A stretch of 64,000 nt of DNA from positions 7,874,001 through 7,938,000 of the forward strand of contig OZ316891.1 in NCBI GenBank assembly GCA_973895155.1, written 5' to 3'. The position numbers and the translations under genes are program-made. The notes under the pieces were generated by a model, which was not told the origin of the DNA, searched no databases, and worked only from the letters and a program-made list of their open reading frames with translations. Origin of the DNA: Marsupella aquatica. Taxonomy: Eukaryota > Marchantiophyta. Shown in pieces: positions 48,001 to 57,305 of the stretch (position 1 is the first letter of the stretch; each line of letters starts with the position of its first letter).

Positions 48001-49545
48001 TCAAAGCTTACATAGAAACTCTCTACAAAGAGAGACAACTGTTTATCGATGCTGCAAATGCCATCTTGGTAGGAGCAGCTTTGATTGCAAGTATCTCATT
48101 TGCAGGATGGTTACAACCGCCCTTGGGCTACCAGCAATACTACGAGTCCGGATATCTTCTCACAGGATCAGCACCACCGGACACATACGCCTCATTTGCC
48201 TCAGTGAAACAACATATCAGTGTCACCATGTTTTGGGTATTCAACAGCCTATCCTTCTTTTTTGCTGTAGGGACAGTGGTGACTGGAGCTTGTGTTGTTC
48301 TGCCCATGCGTGAAAAGGCAGAGTTAGAGAAACATGTGCGACGCATGCGCTGGCTGCACATTTGGACCACATTATTTCTTTGCTCGTCTGTGGTGTTTGT
48401 CCTAGGGGCCTTCATTGCAGCCGGGTTTGCATCTCTTCCGACTGAGCTGGAGTACCAATGGGTCATGATTTCGACTACCGGGGTGGGGGGATCTGTAGCC
48501 ATATGTGCTTTGTTCTACTATGTGCATCGAGTGTTCATACTCATCAAATGGATATTGAGGCCCACTTTCAAAGGACGAACACTAAAACAGTTTTTGTTAT
48601 GTCTTTTTGCAAAATATTTCTTGACTTCATGTTTGGAGGTCCTCGCGCTCTTGGCAGATGGGACTTTAGAACAGATGCCATATTTATAGTGCTCCTTCGT
48701 ACAAAACTAGCGATTGCCTAGGCCAGAAGCATGGGCAGAGGTTGCTTTGAGTTCAACAATCCCATTGATCTTGGTGTGATTCTTAATGTCAATCACCAAT
48801 TTCGATCAAGCCCACGACTGCCACGAATTCATGGCATTGCTCGTGAATCGAGTCACTGCAAGAGAGGAAAGCTTTCTTTGGTTTGATGGTAGGTTGCTAC
48901 TTCGATTAGTTGGGCTAGCTGAAAGCTCGAGGTTACTTATTTTATAAAGTGTAATTGCTTATCTCGGTATTTCCGAAAGGATTTTCCGGCGATGAATCTC
49001 GTGACGAGTGTGTACCATGATAAAATCTACAGGTAGTTTTCATGTCAAATGATGGAGTCGGTTTAGGAGTTGTCGGGAACTCCTTTATTTGCATGTGATC
49101 TGCGTGCACTTTGTGTAATTAAGCTATTGTCGGGCCTTCCTTTGTTTTGCTTTGGAAAATGGACGTGGTGATGGTGAGCGAATCTCAACGACTTGCAGAA
49201 GAGAATCGAGCTCGTCCATCATTAGCTCTCAGTCATTTTTGCAAACACCACAATCTCCTGTTGATGTCGACGAGCTCAAGAAAATTAGTTGTCATTGATT
49301 AGAGCAGTATCGTCGATGCCGTTGTTTCTTGAACGCTGATAAGCGACGTAAGGGCGCTAGGTTAGGCAAACGGACATGACAGACTAACTTTGCAGCTAGC
49401 TAGCTATAACATTCTCTCAGATTCCTCGAAGAATTGTTTCAGTGGGGATATTATTCTTTTGCATTGAGACTCATAAAGCTTAATTCCGTGAGTTTCTCAC
49501 CTACTACAGTAGCTTGCGAGTTGAAGATATTGCAATCTGTTGGTC
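42090..49545 (+). repeat. Segmental duplication, unit 1
   Basis: This stretch is homologous in direct orientation to 53220-63100. Upstream shared landmarks include CGTGGACTGATGTTCACTGA (about 42270 and 53337), CAAACGAGCGCGGG (about 42843 and 55743) and ACTTGGCAGTGA (about 43876 and 56789). Downstream landmarks include TAGGCCAGAAGCATGGG / TAGGCCAGAGGCATGGG just after each gene, and CCTACTACAGTAGC near 49.50 and 63.05 kb. Boundaries are approximate. Unit 1 lacks the large insertions seen in unit 2. Confidence 0.85.
43890..48689 (+). CDS. Large intronless ankyrin-repeat / PGG membrane protein
   Basis: One uninterrupted frame of 1599 aa. It is modular. Three similar blocks start at about residues 30, 470 and 889. 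Each has a helical segment of about 60 residues, then a conserved (K/M)L(T/S)VLGHLCV motif, then IPLL(N/H)LAxYxxNxxAV and several ankyrin repeats with the TALHLASWNN signature. A fourth ankyrin group at about 1243-1350 (MTALHCAAWRGHS, LSPMHYAIMRGDAGMV) has no such leader. Residues 1380-1470 form a PGG-type domain: RQLFIDAANAILVGAALIA then FAGWLQPPLGYQQYYE; the usual PPGG is PPLG here. About four to five membrane helices follow (near 1385, 1444, 1488, 1523, 1568). Plant ankyrin/PGG proteins of the ACD6 type are plasma-membrane proteins linked to defence; that role is only a family-level analogy. The C-terminal ~35 residues differ from the paralogue because of an 11-nt length difference. Confidence 0.85.
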   Translation: MDDAVAGSVVCDESDDEVAGPSGVEAEEELLIGLVKAIEELESELDDPEAILRQLKRLSRDDIRRLIRMKVPGANGGKLTVLGHLCVKKTCFGHCSKDLMDFLLTEENVNNLEEFDGHRIPLLNLAVYCGNEGAVHLMCPEISSSASLGAHIFASASTKLNALHMAVKSQEKEALLRLLFVTLRRKRTEMQTGFANEKDDLGMTPLHYAAWEDNKDATEGLLGHWGSFEFLQEIYVNATQRNGFTALHLAALNNGIEVLDALLEHQEIDVNATDHNGFTALHVASWNNHSECVRILLRHPLINRNATDEHGRTASYLASRNHIEAMYRLLRRIIPNLDIKLNDATDDENSFTVEHLALWKQQKRIIEAMLVGSQDVDVPLPQISRQMSEGAYVPPGESMKESLRSDFENLESHLLQFSPGRKRWLETTKNNWQRRAETNEFLTPDSSSALHENERPGPGREMVIDDRPDEEQLTVLVEVIIRALNQRVDQVRVIDRLKWLSENNWLSDQDIMRLSRLRVRDNVGGGMLSVLGHLCVRKSDSALVLEFLLSEASVNILEEFDNHSIPLLHLAAYCGNDAAVKVLCNVKGINLSVRSSSNLNVLHIAAKSGNSRVVDEIGVCASRLSCDMVRDLVNGQDDLGMTPLHHAAWEGNLSVMRSLICMNMINVNAIACNGLTPLHLASWNNQMLCVDNLCSHPAINMNITDKNGFTALHLASWNNHSGCVEYLLINQGIDVCKTDEHGFTALDLASRNHIEAMFRLLHHPNVNLIDTNEHSFAPLYLANWKWHKKNLLDRMSWWARRQAGSWLENSDVSLGRTFVGTYATLGESARKSLEEKFERMESHLFQFCSDRGETVRRMKDRVWDVDICSQIDWQKAPAETEVARGNLADEQLLMELMEDIIALKPGADDASVIDRLVWFSENNWLSKNDIITLSHIRVPDLNEGRLSVLGHLCVRRPCSELVLRFLLRAADGNTEEKFGDHRIPLLHLAVYFRNYAAVDVLTDNRTINLLARSSSKLNALHVAVKSRDTSLARSVYNALLAAIKSDAWFVGVKTYLVSVGDESASVIESMIISDLVNGQDDFGMTPLHYAVWEGDERMTDLLLSMKTIKVNATDNDGLTPLHLASWNNQHEVLKKLLVSPNVDIALQSRVFMSKAFDWQSERDCLQKDTFKIIESHLLQFVFDPRKLGENLSRAMLDELQENDRADGWGYARQLRGDENRREIADFLWPSSNDHDNDDHVSNGCMTALHCAAWRGHSTIVVELMHIISKLPRARTMSNLVDKYGLSPMHYAIMRGDAGMVDELLSYSLVVKGNIREHSIHALTPLSMAYRLIEHFEGLGDKIETVGEHRHRKATVDKYKIIVGLLEELSDVKAYIETLYKERQLFIDAANAILVGAALIASISFAGWLQPPLGYQQYYESGYLLTGSAPPDTYASFASVKQHISVTMFWVFNSLSFFFAVGTVVTGACVVLPMREKAELEKHVRRMRWLHIWTTLFLCSSVVFVLGAFIAAGFASLPTELEYQWVMISTTGVGGSVAICALFYYVHRVFILIKWILRPTFKGRTLKQFLLCLFAKYFLTSCLEVLALLADGTLEQMPYL

Positions 49546-50968
49546 TGTGTCGACGTTGCGGTGCCCAATCAGTTCTGGTATAGTCCATTTAGGTTTTTTG
49601 AAGGGCACAGTATCTCGGTGCTTCCTTTAGTTTCGGCACATTAGGAATTCAGAGAGCACTTTTGAGAACCTTCGATTGGGAAGGCATTGAAGTTCCCAGA
49701 ATGTTTTTATGAGAATACCAAATTTCTTTATAAATGATTTGGTTGTTGCATCCTTTCTGTATGGCAGGTCCACGAGTCAAAAACCGTAGATTTCCAATTC
49801 CAGCTGAAATTTTGAACACTTCGGCGCAGAACGTCCCATATATGAATATTATCTAGAAAATCTTTTAATAAAAATAACATGTATCAATTTAATAGATTTA
49901 ATCTTTTAATAGATTGACCATAGCAGGTTCATTTAATCTTGTATGGACTTCTGACGCTGGGATGGGTTATCCCTTCAAAATCTGTGATTGGCAGCGGAAA
50001 CAAGGAACTTTCGAAGTACGTAGTCTACCATATTCCAAAAACAATTTGACAATATCTTTTTGTTTATTGTCAAATTGAATGTTCTGAATTCTGGACGGTA
50101 TAGGAAATGGAAACATCAGCAAAAGATCAGTCACGATAGCGGATAATTTGCAAAAATCAAACGGCTAAAAAACGTTTATTCTGTGGATAGTAGTACTCGT
50201 TTCGATAAGGGGAAACTGCCAAAGAGCAAGCGGAAAACCCCTGCTGGTCCTCGCGCTTGATTGCTTACATTTAAATCTTTAATGCAATGGCTTGGTTCTG
50301 TTGGGAGATGACATATATTGCCTTTGTTGCACTATAAGCATTTTTTCATCCTTGTTCAAGCGATACAAGACAAACTCCCAGATGAACTCCCAAACGAATT
50401 GAAATGCAAGCTTGACAAAAGAGTAATACCTCAATCATGGGATAGTTGAGGAAGCTACTCTAACTTGCTCGGATTCCTGACACATGTGGAATGATTACCA
50501 CTAATATGACAGGTCAGCATTAGGCATCATCTACTCACTATAATATACAATACCGCCTTTTTGTGCTCATCGTCTGCTTACAAAATCCACTTTTGGAGGG
50601 AACTCATTATGACCATTGGATTTAAAACTTAAATTTTCCTGCCCATCAGATTTGTGTAAGGAAGAATAAAGAGTTTGTCCTAGCCTAAGGCACGGATGGG
50701 CTTCCATTCACACCTAGACTCATACACAAACATCTAGAAAAAGATCATTGGGAATTGAATGTGAGTTCACATGTGGCTATCATGGGTAGATGGGTCTGAC
50801 AAGAAAATCTAAGTAGACCCCACATGATTGCCCCATTCAAGTAAAGTAAAAGTATAGACAAAGTACAATACAAATTAAGTTGTGAGTTCAAAAGGGATGA
50901 TTTATAGGAAAATGGAAAAAAAAAATAAGTCTACTAGGAGTAGATAAGAAAAATTGTTTTTTTTCTAA
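48690..50968. other. 3' flank and spacer, no gene
   Basis: 48.7-49.5 kb is the duplicated 3' flank shared with 62.1-63.1 kb. From 49.5 to 50.97 kb the sequence is AT-rich with no recognisable gene or element. Confidence 0.5.
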
Positions 50969-53011
50969 TCTCTATAAAGTACTTTTTCCAAGTTACATTA
51001 ACAATCCTATATTCTCTATTGCAATAACCTTATTGACCAAAGACACAATAGCCCCAACAACGAAAAGGCCAGAGTGATAAATGATTGTAACAATGAAATG
51101 GTTGTAATGACAAATGTGCAATGCAAGTTAGGGCAATGGGTTTGTATATATGTCATATTTGAAATCACATTATAAAAAACTATCCCATCTTAAAGAGTTA
51201 GTGCAATCTACAAAAGTGGAAATGGAAGGAACAAACCAATACCATCACATATAATTCAATGATTTTGACACCCTTGGATTGAGTGAACAGGATCACCTAT
51301 ATGGAAGTGAATACCATGGATATTTTTGCTTCTAAAGTAGGTATTTACAAAATACATGTGCTGGCTAAATACTTTCAAGAATGACATGTGCATTACATTG
51401 ATATCAGATTTATTTTTGTTTTTTTGCTAAGGAGAAGAGATCATTTATCTTTTGCTCCATGTTGTTTCTTCTTCTCTTTCTTAATCATGTTGGAAGGGGG
51501 AGGGAGGCTGCCAAAGAGCCAGGATGGGAGACTGAAAGGAGAGAAAGGAAGGGCACGGAAGAGGAGATTGAAGAAAAAAAGGAAAAAACATGAATTTCTC
51601 TCCCTCCATATAGCTGAGGGCAACCACACTTGACCCCGTAACACCCCAGCCGTCGCCCCATCTTGCGTTCCCTCCCATGCTCTCACCCTCTCCACAACAT
51701 TGCTTTCACAATAGCACCTTGGGACATACTTTGCCTCAATATCTTTGCCTCGACTTGACAAATTTTCTTGCCTTGACATATTTTTCTCATCTTGACATCT
51801 TTCTATCTCCTCAACGACTTTTTATCATATTGACATGTTTTCCCTCCTCAATGTTCTTTTCAATTTCACATTGACATCTTTTTTTCACCTCAACATCTTT
51901 CCTCTCCTTTACACCTTTTCTCTCCTCAACATCTTTTATCATCTCAACATCCTTTTCTCACCTTGATATATTTCTTCTTGACATATTTTCTCTTTGACAT
52001 CTTTTCCTCACCTCAGCATCATATTCTCATTTTCACATTTTTTCTCTCATGGACATGATTTCCTCACCTTAATATCATTTTCTCACCTTGACATTTTTTC
52101 TCTCATTAACGTTTTTCTCATCTCAATATCTTTTTCTCTCCTCGACATCTTTTTCTCACCTCAACGTCATTTTCTCATCTCAACATCTTTTTATCTCCTA
52201 GATATCTTTTCCTCAACTCAATGTCTTTTTCTCACCTCAACATCTTCTGGGCTATTTGTATATATATTCTGCCAAAATAATGAGACTTTCACACCCATAA
52301 ACTATGACAATATTACTATGGTTTTTCACTGCAATTGTCTTACAAAATTTGACTTTTATCGTCCCAAAGAAAGCCTTGGAAGCAAAACAAAGAGGGGGAG
52401 AGGCAAGGAGAAAGGGGGGCACATGGATGGGAAAAGAGGGAGGGAGAGGCTTCATCTTGCCCCTTCCGGTCGCAGGTAAGGGTGGAAAAAGTGTCAAGTT
52501 TATTTTCTCACCTCAAAATCTGTCGCTTTACTTAATTACAGTTTTTTCTGCTCAAAATCTTTTTCTCTCCTTTGCACACGTTTTTCTCCTCAACATCTTT
52601 TGTTCACCTAGACATATTTTCTCCCCTCAATTTTTTTCCTCATCTCACCATCTATTTCTCTCCTCAACATCTTTTCTCTCCTCGACATATGTTTCTCACT
52701 TGGACATCTTTTTTTTCTTTGACATCTTTTTCTCTCCTCGATTTCTTTTATCACCTCAAATCTTTTCCTCACCTCGACATCTTTTCTCTCCTTGACATCT
52801 TTTATCACCTTGACATATTTTCTCTCCTCGACATTTTCTATCACCTCGACATCTTTTGCTCACCTCAACATCTTTTCTCTCCTCGACATCTTTTGCTCAC
52901 CTCAACATCTTTTCTCTCCTTGACATCTTTTATCACTTCGGTATCTTTTTCTCTCCTCGACATCTTTTATCACCACGATATCTTTCGTGCAACACACGGG
53001 CATTGGGCTAG
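50969..53011 (+). mobile_element. Helitron-like element with internal minisatellite
   Basis: The right end has the hallmarks of a Helitron 3' terminus: CGTGCAACACACG (a CGTGC-AAC-GCACG stem with one substituted base) at 52986-52998, nine bases, then CTAG at 53008-53011 followed by T. The inverted copy at 63.62 kb has the intact stem. A candidate 5' end is TCTCTATAAAGTAC at 50970, preceded by A, which fits insertion between A and T; this end is tentative. The interior has no Rep/helicase coding sequence, so the element would be non-autonomous. Most of 51.7-53.0 kb is a pyrimidine-rich minisatellite. Confidence 0.6.
51720..52985 (+). repeat. GACATCTTTTCTC minisatellite
   Basis: Dozens of degenerate 16-22-bp units of the form CTC(A/C)CCTC(A/G)ACATCTTTT are present, interrupted at about 52255-52500 by a purine-rich segment. 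The array gives open frames rich in Ser, Phe, Leu and His on this strand and Lys/Glu on the other. These are composition artefacts rather than genes. Confidence 0.85.
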
Positions 53012-53366
53012 TTAGTCACATATATCACCAACATAAATACACTACTAATGTGGCAACATATGGTTATACTTATACATATAGTTGTAATAGTTGTAATTGA
53101 AGTTATGAGATTTGTTAGTTTGCCACTCTGTGCCACTCTTTTTAGGCCAAGTTACCACTTTGCCATGGTCTTAATTTAATTATCAATACGTCTGGTCTTC
53201 CTGACTTGTTTGGCACAGGAGATGAATAATGTGGGGCTTTTTGCTTGATGCTGCAGTACACATGTTTTTAGTTTCGCTGGTATGCAGGAGATATGGTACT
53301 TGTGAGTCCACCGTGTGGGAGCTTTGATGAATTTCGTGGACTGATGTTCACTGACCTTGCCAAAAT

Positions 53367-53926
53367 ATGCATTTCCTTCTATAAATCACAGGATTCGCAT
53401 TAAATGTTGTCGCCCGGTCCATTAGTGGATGGCTGCCAGTAGCGGGTAGTTGCAGGTTGCATACCCAAAAAACAAAATAAAATACCTATAAAACAACTAT
53501 TAAGGAGATCCTGCTATCCATGGGCTGCTGGTAGAACGCGAGAGTAGGGTGATTGCTATCCATCGGCTACTAGTAGAACACGAGAGTAGGGTGATTGAGG
53601 TATTGGGTTTGAATCTCAGTGTGAGCTTTTTAACACACATCCACCCCAAAAGTGGGGTTCGGACGCCTCTACGTACACTCAGAACTTTTTTGAGTCCATC
53701 AAAGTTGCTTCAGCTGCCTCTAGTGACACTCATAACTTTTTCACATAATCCCCCAAAAGTGAGGTTCAGCCGCCTCTAGTGACAACTTTTTTTGATTCCA
53801 GTAGCGGAACCGGTCGTAGCATTTTCGTGTGAATAATCACTAAAACCCAAAAGAGTTACAGAACACTAGTAAATGGTGAGCACTTGTAGAAATGAGTAAT
53901 TATGGGAGTGTCTGACTACCTTTCGA
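53367..53926 (+). mobile_element. Unit-2-specific insertion, SINE-like
   Basis: In unit 1 the sequence runs from CCTTGCCAAAATTATG to GAATCAGCAAGTTT in about 50 bp. In unit 2 about 560 bp lie between the same landmarks. The inserted part contains two tandem ~43-bp copies of GGTAGAACGCGAGAGTAGGG and then GGGTTTGAATCTC, which resemble D-arm and T-arm (Pol III A/B box) sequence of a tRNA. Three copies of a CCCCAAAAGTGRGGTTC block follow. A tRNA-derived SINE is a possible reading; no target duplication was established. Confidence 0.4.
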
Positions 53927-54119
53927 ATCAGCAAGTTTGCAATTAAGACTCGTACGTTGTTAGCTCTGAGATTTAGAACGTGCTGTATAAGTCAAACCGG
54001 ACTTGATCCTGCACATGGGTGATGGGTTCGTCATGGGCCCGAAATCCGAATGTACAGTAGATGTTTTGGCTTCTTTTATAATCTTTGATGTGTGGGGCCA
54101 CTCTCATATCGAAAGTTGA

Positions 54120-55550
54120 GTGCAAGATTTAATTAGGTGCAGAGACTAGGAAGTCTCAAACCAGCTGTTCTGCAGAGGGTGCCGTGATGGGAACGCTGTG
54201 GGCCGGGTTGGGGGTAAAAAATCTGAAAAAAAACTACCCAAAATGCCCACTAACTCAGGTGGTCAGTGCATTGGGGTCTGTATCAAAAATCTCTCTGCGC
54301 AAATGCATGGAGGCCCTTAAAAACAAACATGGGGATATGGATGGGTGTATTGACAGTCTCAAACCAAAAGAAAACCCTGGGTGAACCTTGCCAGACAGTG
54401 CATCTTTGTCAAGGCTACGGAAAAAATTCCCCACAGATATTAACAAAAAATTGGGAAACAGCTGGTTACGTTTGAGACACCCTATTGAAGCTTTTCGATT
54501 AATCCCACTGTCTTTGAAACGCCAAGGCTAGTTAGGTATCCTTTGGGCTTAAAAGTTCCAGTTTTGTCTAGCACCTATTGTATGATCGACTCTACCCAAG
54601 TGCACTCACACAATTGTCATTTAGTGGAGCCAGTTTGCACTTATCAAAAGTGCAAAAAAGTCCAAAATGGTAGGAAAAAAAGGTAAGAAGTCAACCGGAA
54701 TCCTTGCCATTAGGCAAGCTTTGCACTAATGGAGTGTGCTAGGAAGAGAGAACTAAGTGATGATTCGTCCAGGCATGTCATATTGGATATCCTCTTTGTT
54801 TCAATTGTGCAAATCACTATCATGTTCAATCTAAGATCACGAAGTTGAGTTGCAAACTTCAGGAGTTGAATGCAATGAGTGTAGCTAAGATATCGCACTG
54901 AAACTCCAAGGAGGTTAGATTCGGAAATCGTCTCGGTTATCTCTAGCAGCTTCATCCTGAGCTGAACTGTGATGAATTGTTAACACCATCTTTGGGCAAG
55001 AACATCTTCAGGTCCTTCATGTGTTAACAGCCCATAATTTACTCAAACAAGGGTACCTATATAACTTGGAAGTTTGTTAGGCAGATGTTTGGCATAGGCT
55101 TCCCGTGCGTTGTCACCTCTAATATATAGCTTCCTGTTGCTCGTCGGCGGTTTGGAAGTGACTGGGACGAAAGTATCTCAACTCGTTCCAAACAGTCGTC
55201 TCCTCCTATCCTGACTAAAGATCGAGAAGCATGAAGAACAGTGTCTCAACTTGTTGGAAAACAGTCTTCTCCTCTGATCCAGAATGAGAGAAGTATGACG
55301 GAAGTGTCCCCACCGGTTGCAAACTAGTCAACGACCATCGCCGATTGTACATTGATCTCCCACTCTGCACCTGAGCATTCGTTTAACTTAATACCGTCCC
55401 TTGCTGAATGATTTTCTAATGGAGGCCTGTGATACTTTCGAGGCAAGATATATATCTTGTAGGTAAAAGAATATACAATGGAAGTGAGGACTCGCCACTT
55501 ACTTGTACTTGGCGGCGGACTGTACCTCCTAGCTGTCCCTGAACAGATTG
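54120..55550. mobile_element. Unit-2-specific ~1.4-kb insertion, unclassified
   Basis: The duplicated upstream flank is continuous in unit 1 (ATCTTTGATGTGTGG ... TGTTAAAATATTGTGACATA) but split in unit 2 by about 1.4 kb. The inserted DNA has no recognisable coding sequence; near 55180-55320 two similar GTCTCAAC(T)TGTTSSAAA...CAGTCKTCTCCTC blocks repeat. Ends and family were not resolved. Confidence 0.4.
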
Positions 55551-56829
55551 TGTTAAAATATTGTGACATAAGATTCTCTTGGGATGCACTTGGAGCACGT
55601 TTTACATAATTCCAATAATTATCCTATCCCTCACAGGCCGTTTTCCACGACAATCTTCATAATGGTCTTGAGGTAGACTGTTTGATGCCGGGTTTGATGC
55701 TGTCCAATATAATTATGGACTCTCTCATCCCTTGTAAATAATCAAACGAGCGCGGGTAATTGACCCGGGTCTCTCGCAGTTTGTGAAAGGACTGTTGCGG
55801 TCACTCAAGTCAACACAGCACCCAGATAGAGACTCACGGGAAACAACTTAATGCTCAACTTCCAAATATCACAATGTAGCTCCTCAAGCCAGTGGAAAAC
55901 GTACTGAATGAAAACATGGGACTGGCCATCTAGCCAATTTAATGATGCCGACAAGTACATACTTCTCGTAGCTCGGGGCACGACAGTCCAGAGCATTGGA
56001 AGCCTAGCTAGCGGAGGAGCTTTTCGTATTCCAGGATCTCAGCGTGATGGTGTTTGGAAGTCCACTACTTGGAGGGGTACGTTCCTGTGCCCTCGCCTAT
56101 GCCTAGCTGGTCTGATGTAGCTCGTGATCTGTGTCAGTGAGCAATTTGAGTGGTCATCGTTGCTGTAAATTGAGATTAACTATTGACATTTTATCACATT
56201 TTGCGCAGGCACACCTACGGTGATCCCACCCTTGGGACCTCACATTTCCTGCTGCTGCAGCTGCTGGCGTGGGTCATCATCATGAGCATCATCTTCTCTC
56301 ATCGAATCTTGCTGCATAATCAGGGTGTCCGTCAAATTTAAGCTGCAGAACTTGACACCGTGTGGTAGAACCACCGACGGTGATATGTCCATGTGCGGCA
56401 GAACATTCCCACTTTGTTGATAATCTTGGACCAGAAGTTTTTCCCGTTTTGTATTCCGACTATTGGTCATGTACCGGTCATCTTAGAGGTTGTGGCCTCT
56501 GATTTTCCTTCGGCTGGATGAGCTTGCAAGTTTTGCCATTGATTATTGTGACTCAATCTGCGTGCTTCTCCCTCTTGAAATTTGTGCAGAGTCTTTAGCC
56601 AATTGCCCAGTCTTTAGGAAGGCGATCTGTCCGGCGGAGGTTTGATACAAGTTTCAGAAGGCTTCAGAAATATCTTCCAATATATCAACGACAGGGCCTT
56701 GCACTTGGACAGCTCCTCAAAGCTGTTTTCGATTCAGAACGATCAGGTGAAGGGCGCCCACTGATCAGGTGAAGCAATGGACGGACCACTTGGCAGTGAA
56801 GTGGACGGTTCAATGGCAGGGTCAGTGGG

Positions 56830-57305
56830 TGTGACAGGATGATCTGTCTTCTCTTCTGATCGACTGCTATCTGTCGTTAGAGTTTCTTCGGTTACTTATT
56901 TCTCATGTAAAATGCCGCGGGTGATTGTCTGCACTCCTCGTGTCATTTCTTAAGAGTTTCCGGTTTTATTTTACTCATGTAAACTGCCACGGGTGTAAGT
57001 CGTTGAACTCACCACGTGTCTGTGTTTTAAGAGTTCTCTGTTTTCCGTTGTAAGGAGTTCACGTTCAATTCTCTGTATTTGAATTGTCTCGTTTATCCGC
57101 GGGGATGTGAGGTATTAAGGTTCATCTCTCCCTCCCTCTGCGGTATTGATCTGAGTTCATTTCTTAAGCTTTCTGTTCGATTCTCTTCACGGAGAATACG
57201 GGGAAAATAAAGAGGACAATCTGTACAGCATCTATTCTCGATGTGTAGTCTCAGTCAATTGATGTGTGTAAAATTATTATGTTCCCTCTATTGAGAACGA
57301 TCACA
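56830..57305 (+). mobile_element. Solo LTR with 5-bp target duplication
   Basis: A 476-bp segment begins TGTGACAGGATGATC and ends GAACGATCACA, giving perfect 5-bp inverted ends (TGTGA/TCACA) with canonical TG...CA. It is flanked on both sides by GTGGG (56825-56829 and 57306-57310). Unit 1 has no such sequence at the homologous point. An AATAAA signal lies at 57206-57211. Two ~60-bp direct repeats inside (about 56901 and 56971, both CTCATGTAAAMTGCC then CGGGTG) resemble the enhancer repeats of plant LTR retrotransposons. No internal retrotransposon sequence remains, so this is a solo LTR; Copia or Gypsy origin cannot be decided. Confidence 0.9.

Noticed and set aside
52304-53015. Overlapping Ser/Phe/Leu-rich frames resembling repeat proteins
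   Set aside because: They are produced by the pyrimidine-rich minisatellite; frames shift freely between units and no start or domain is supported.
56830-57305. Intron in the second ankyrin gene
   Set aside because: The segment has TG...CA ends, inverted termini and a 5-bp target duplication rather than GT-AG boundaries, and the paralogue has continuous coding sequence there.
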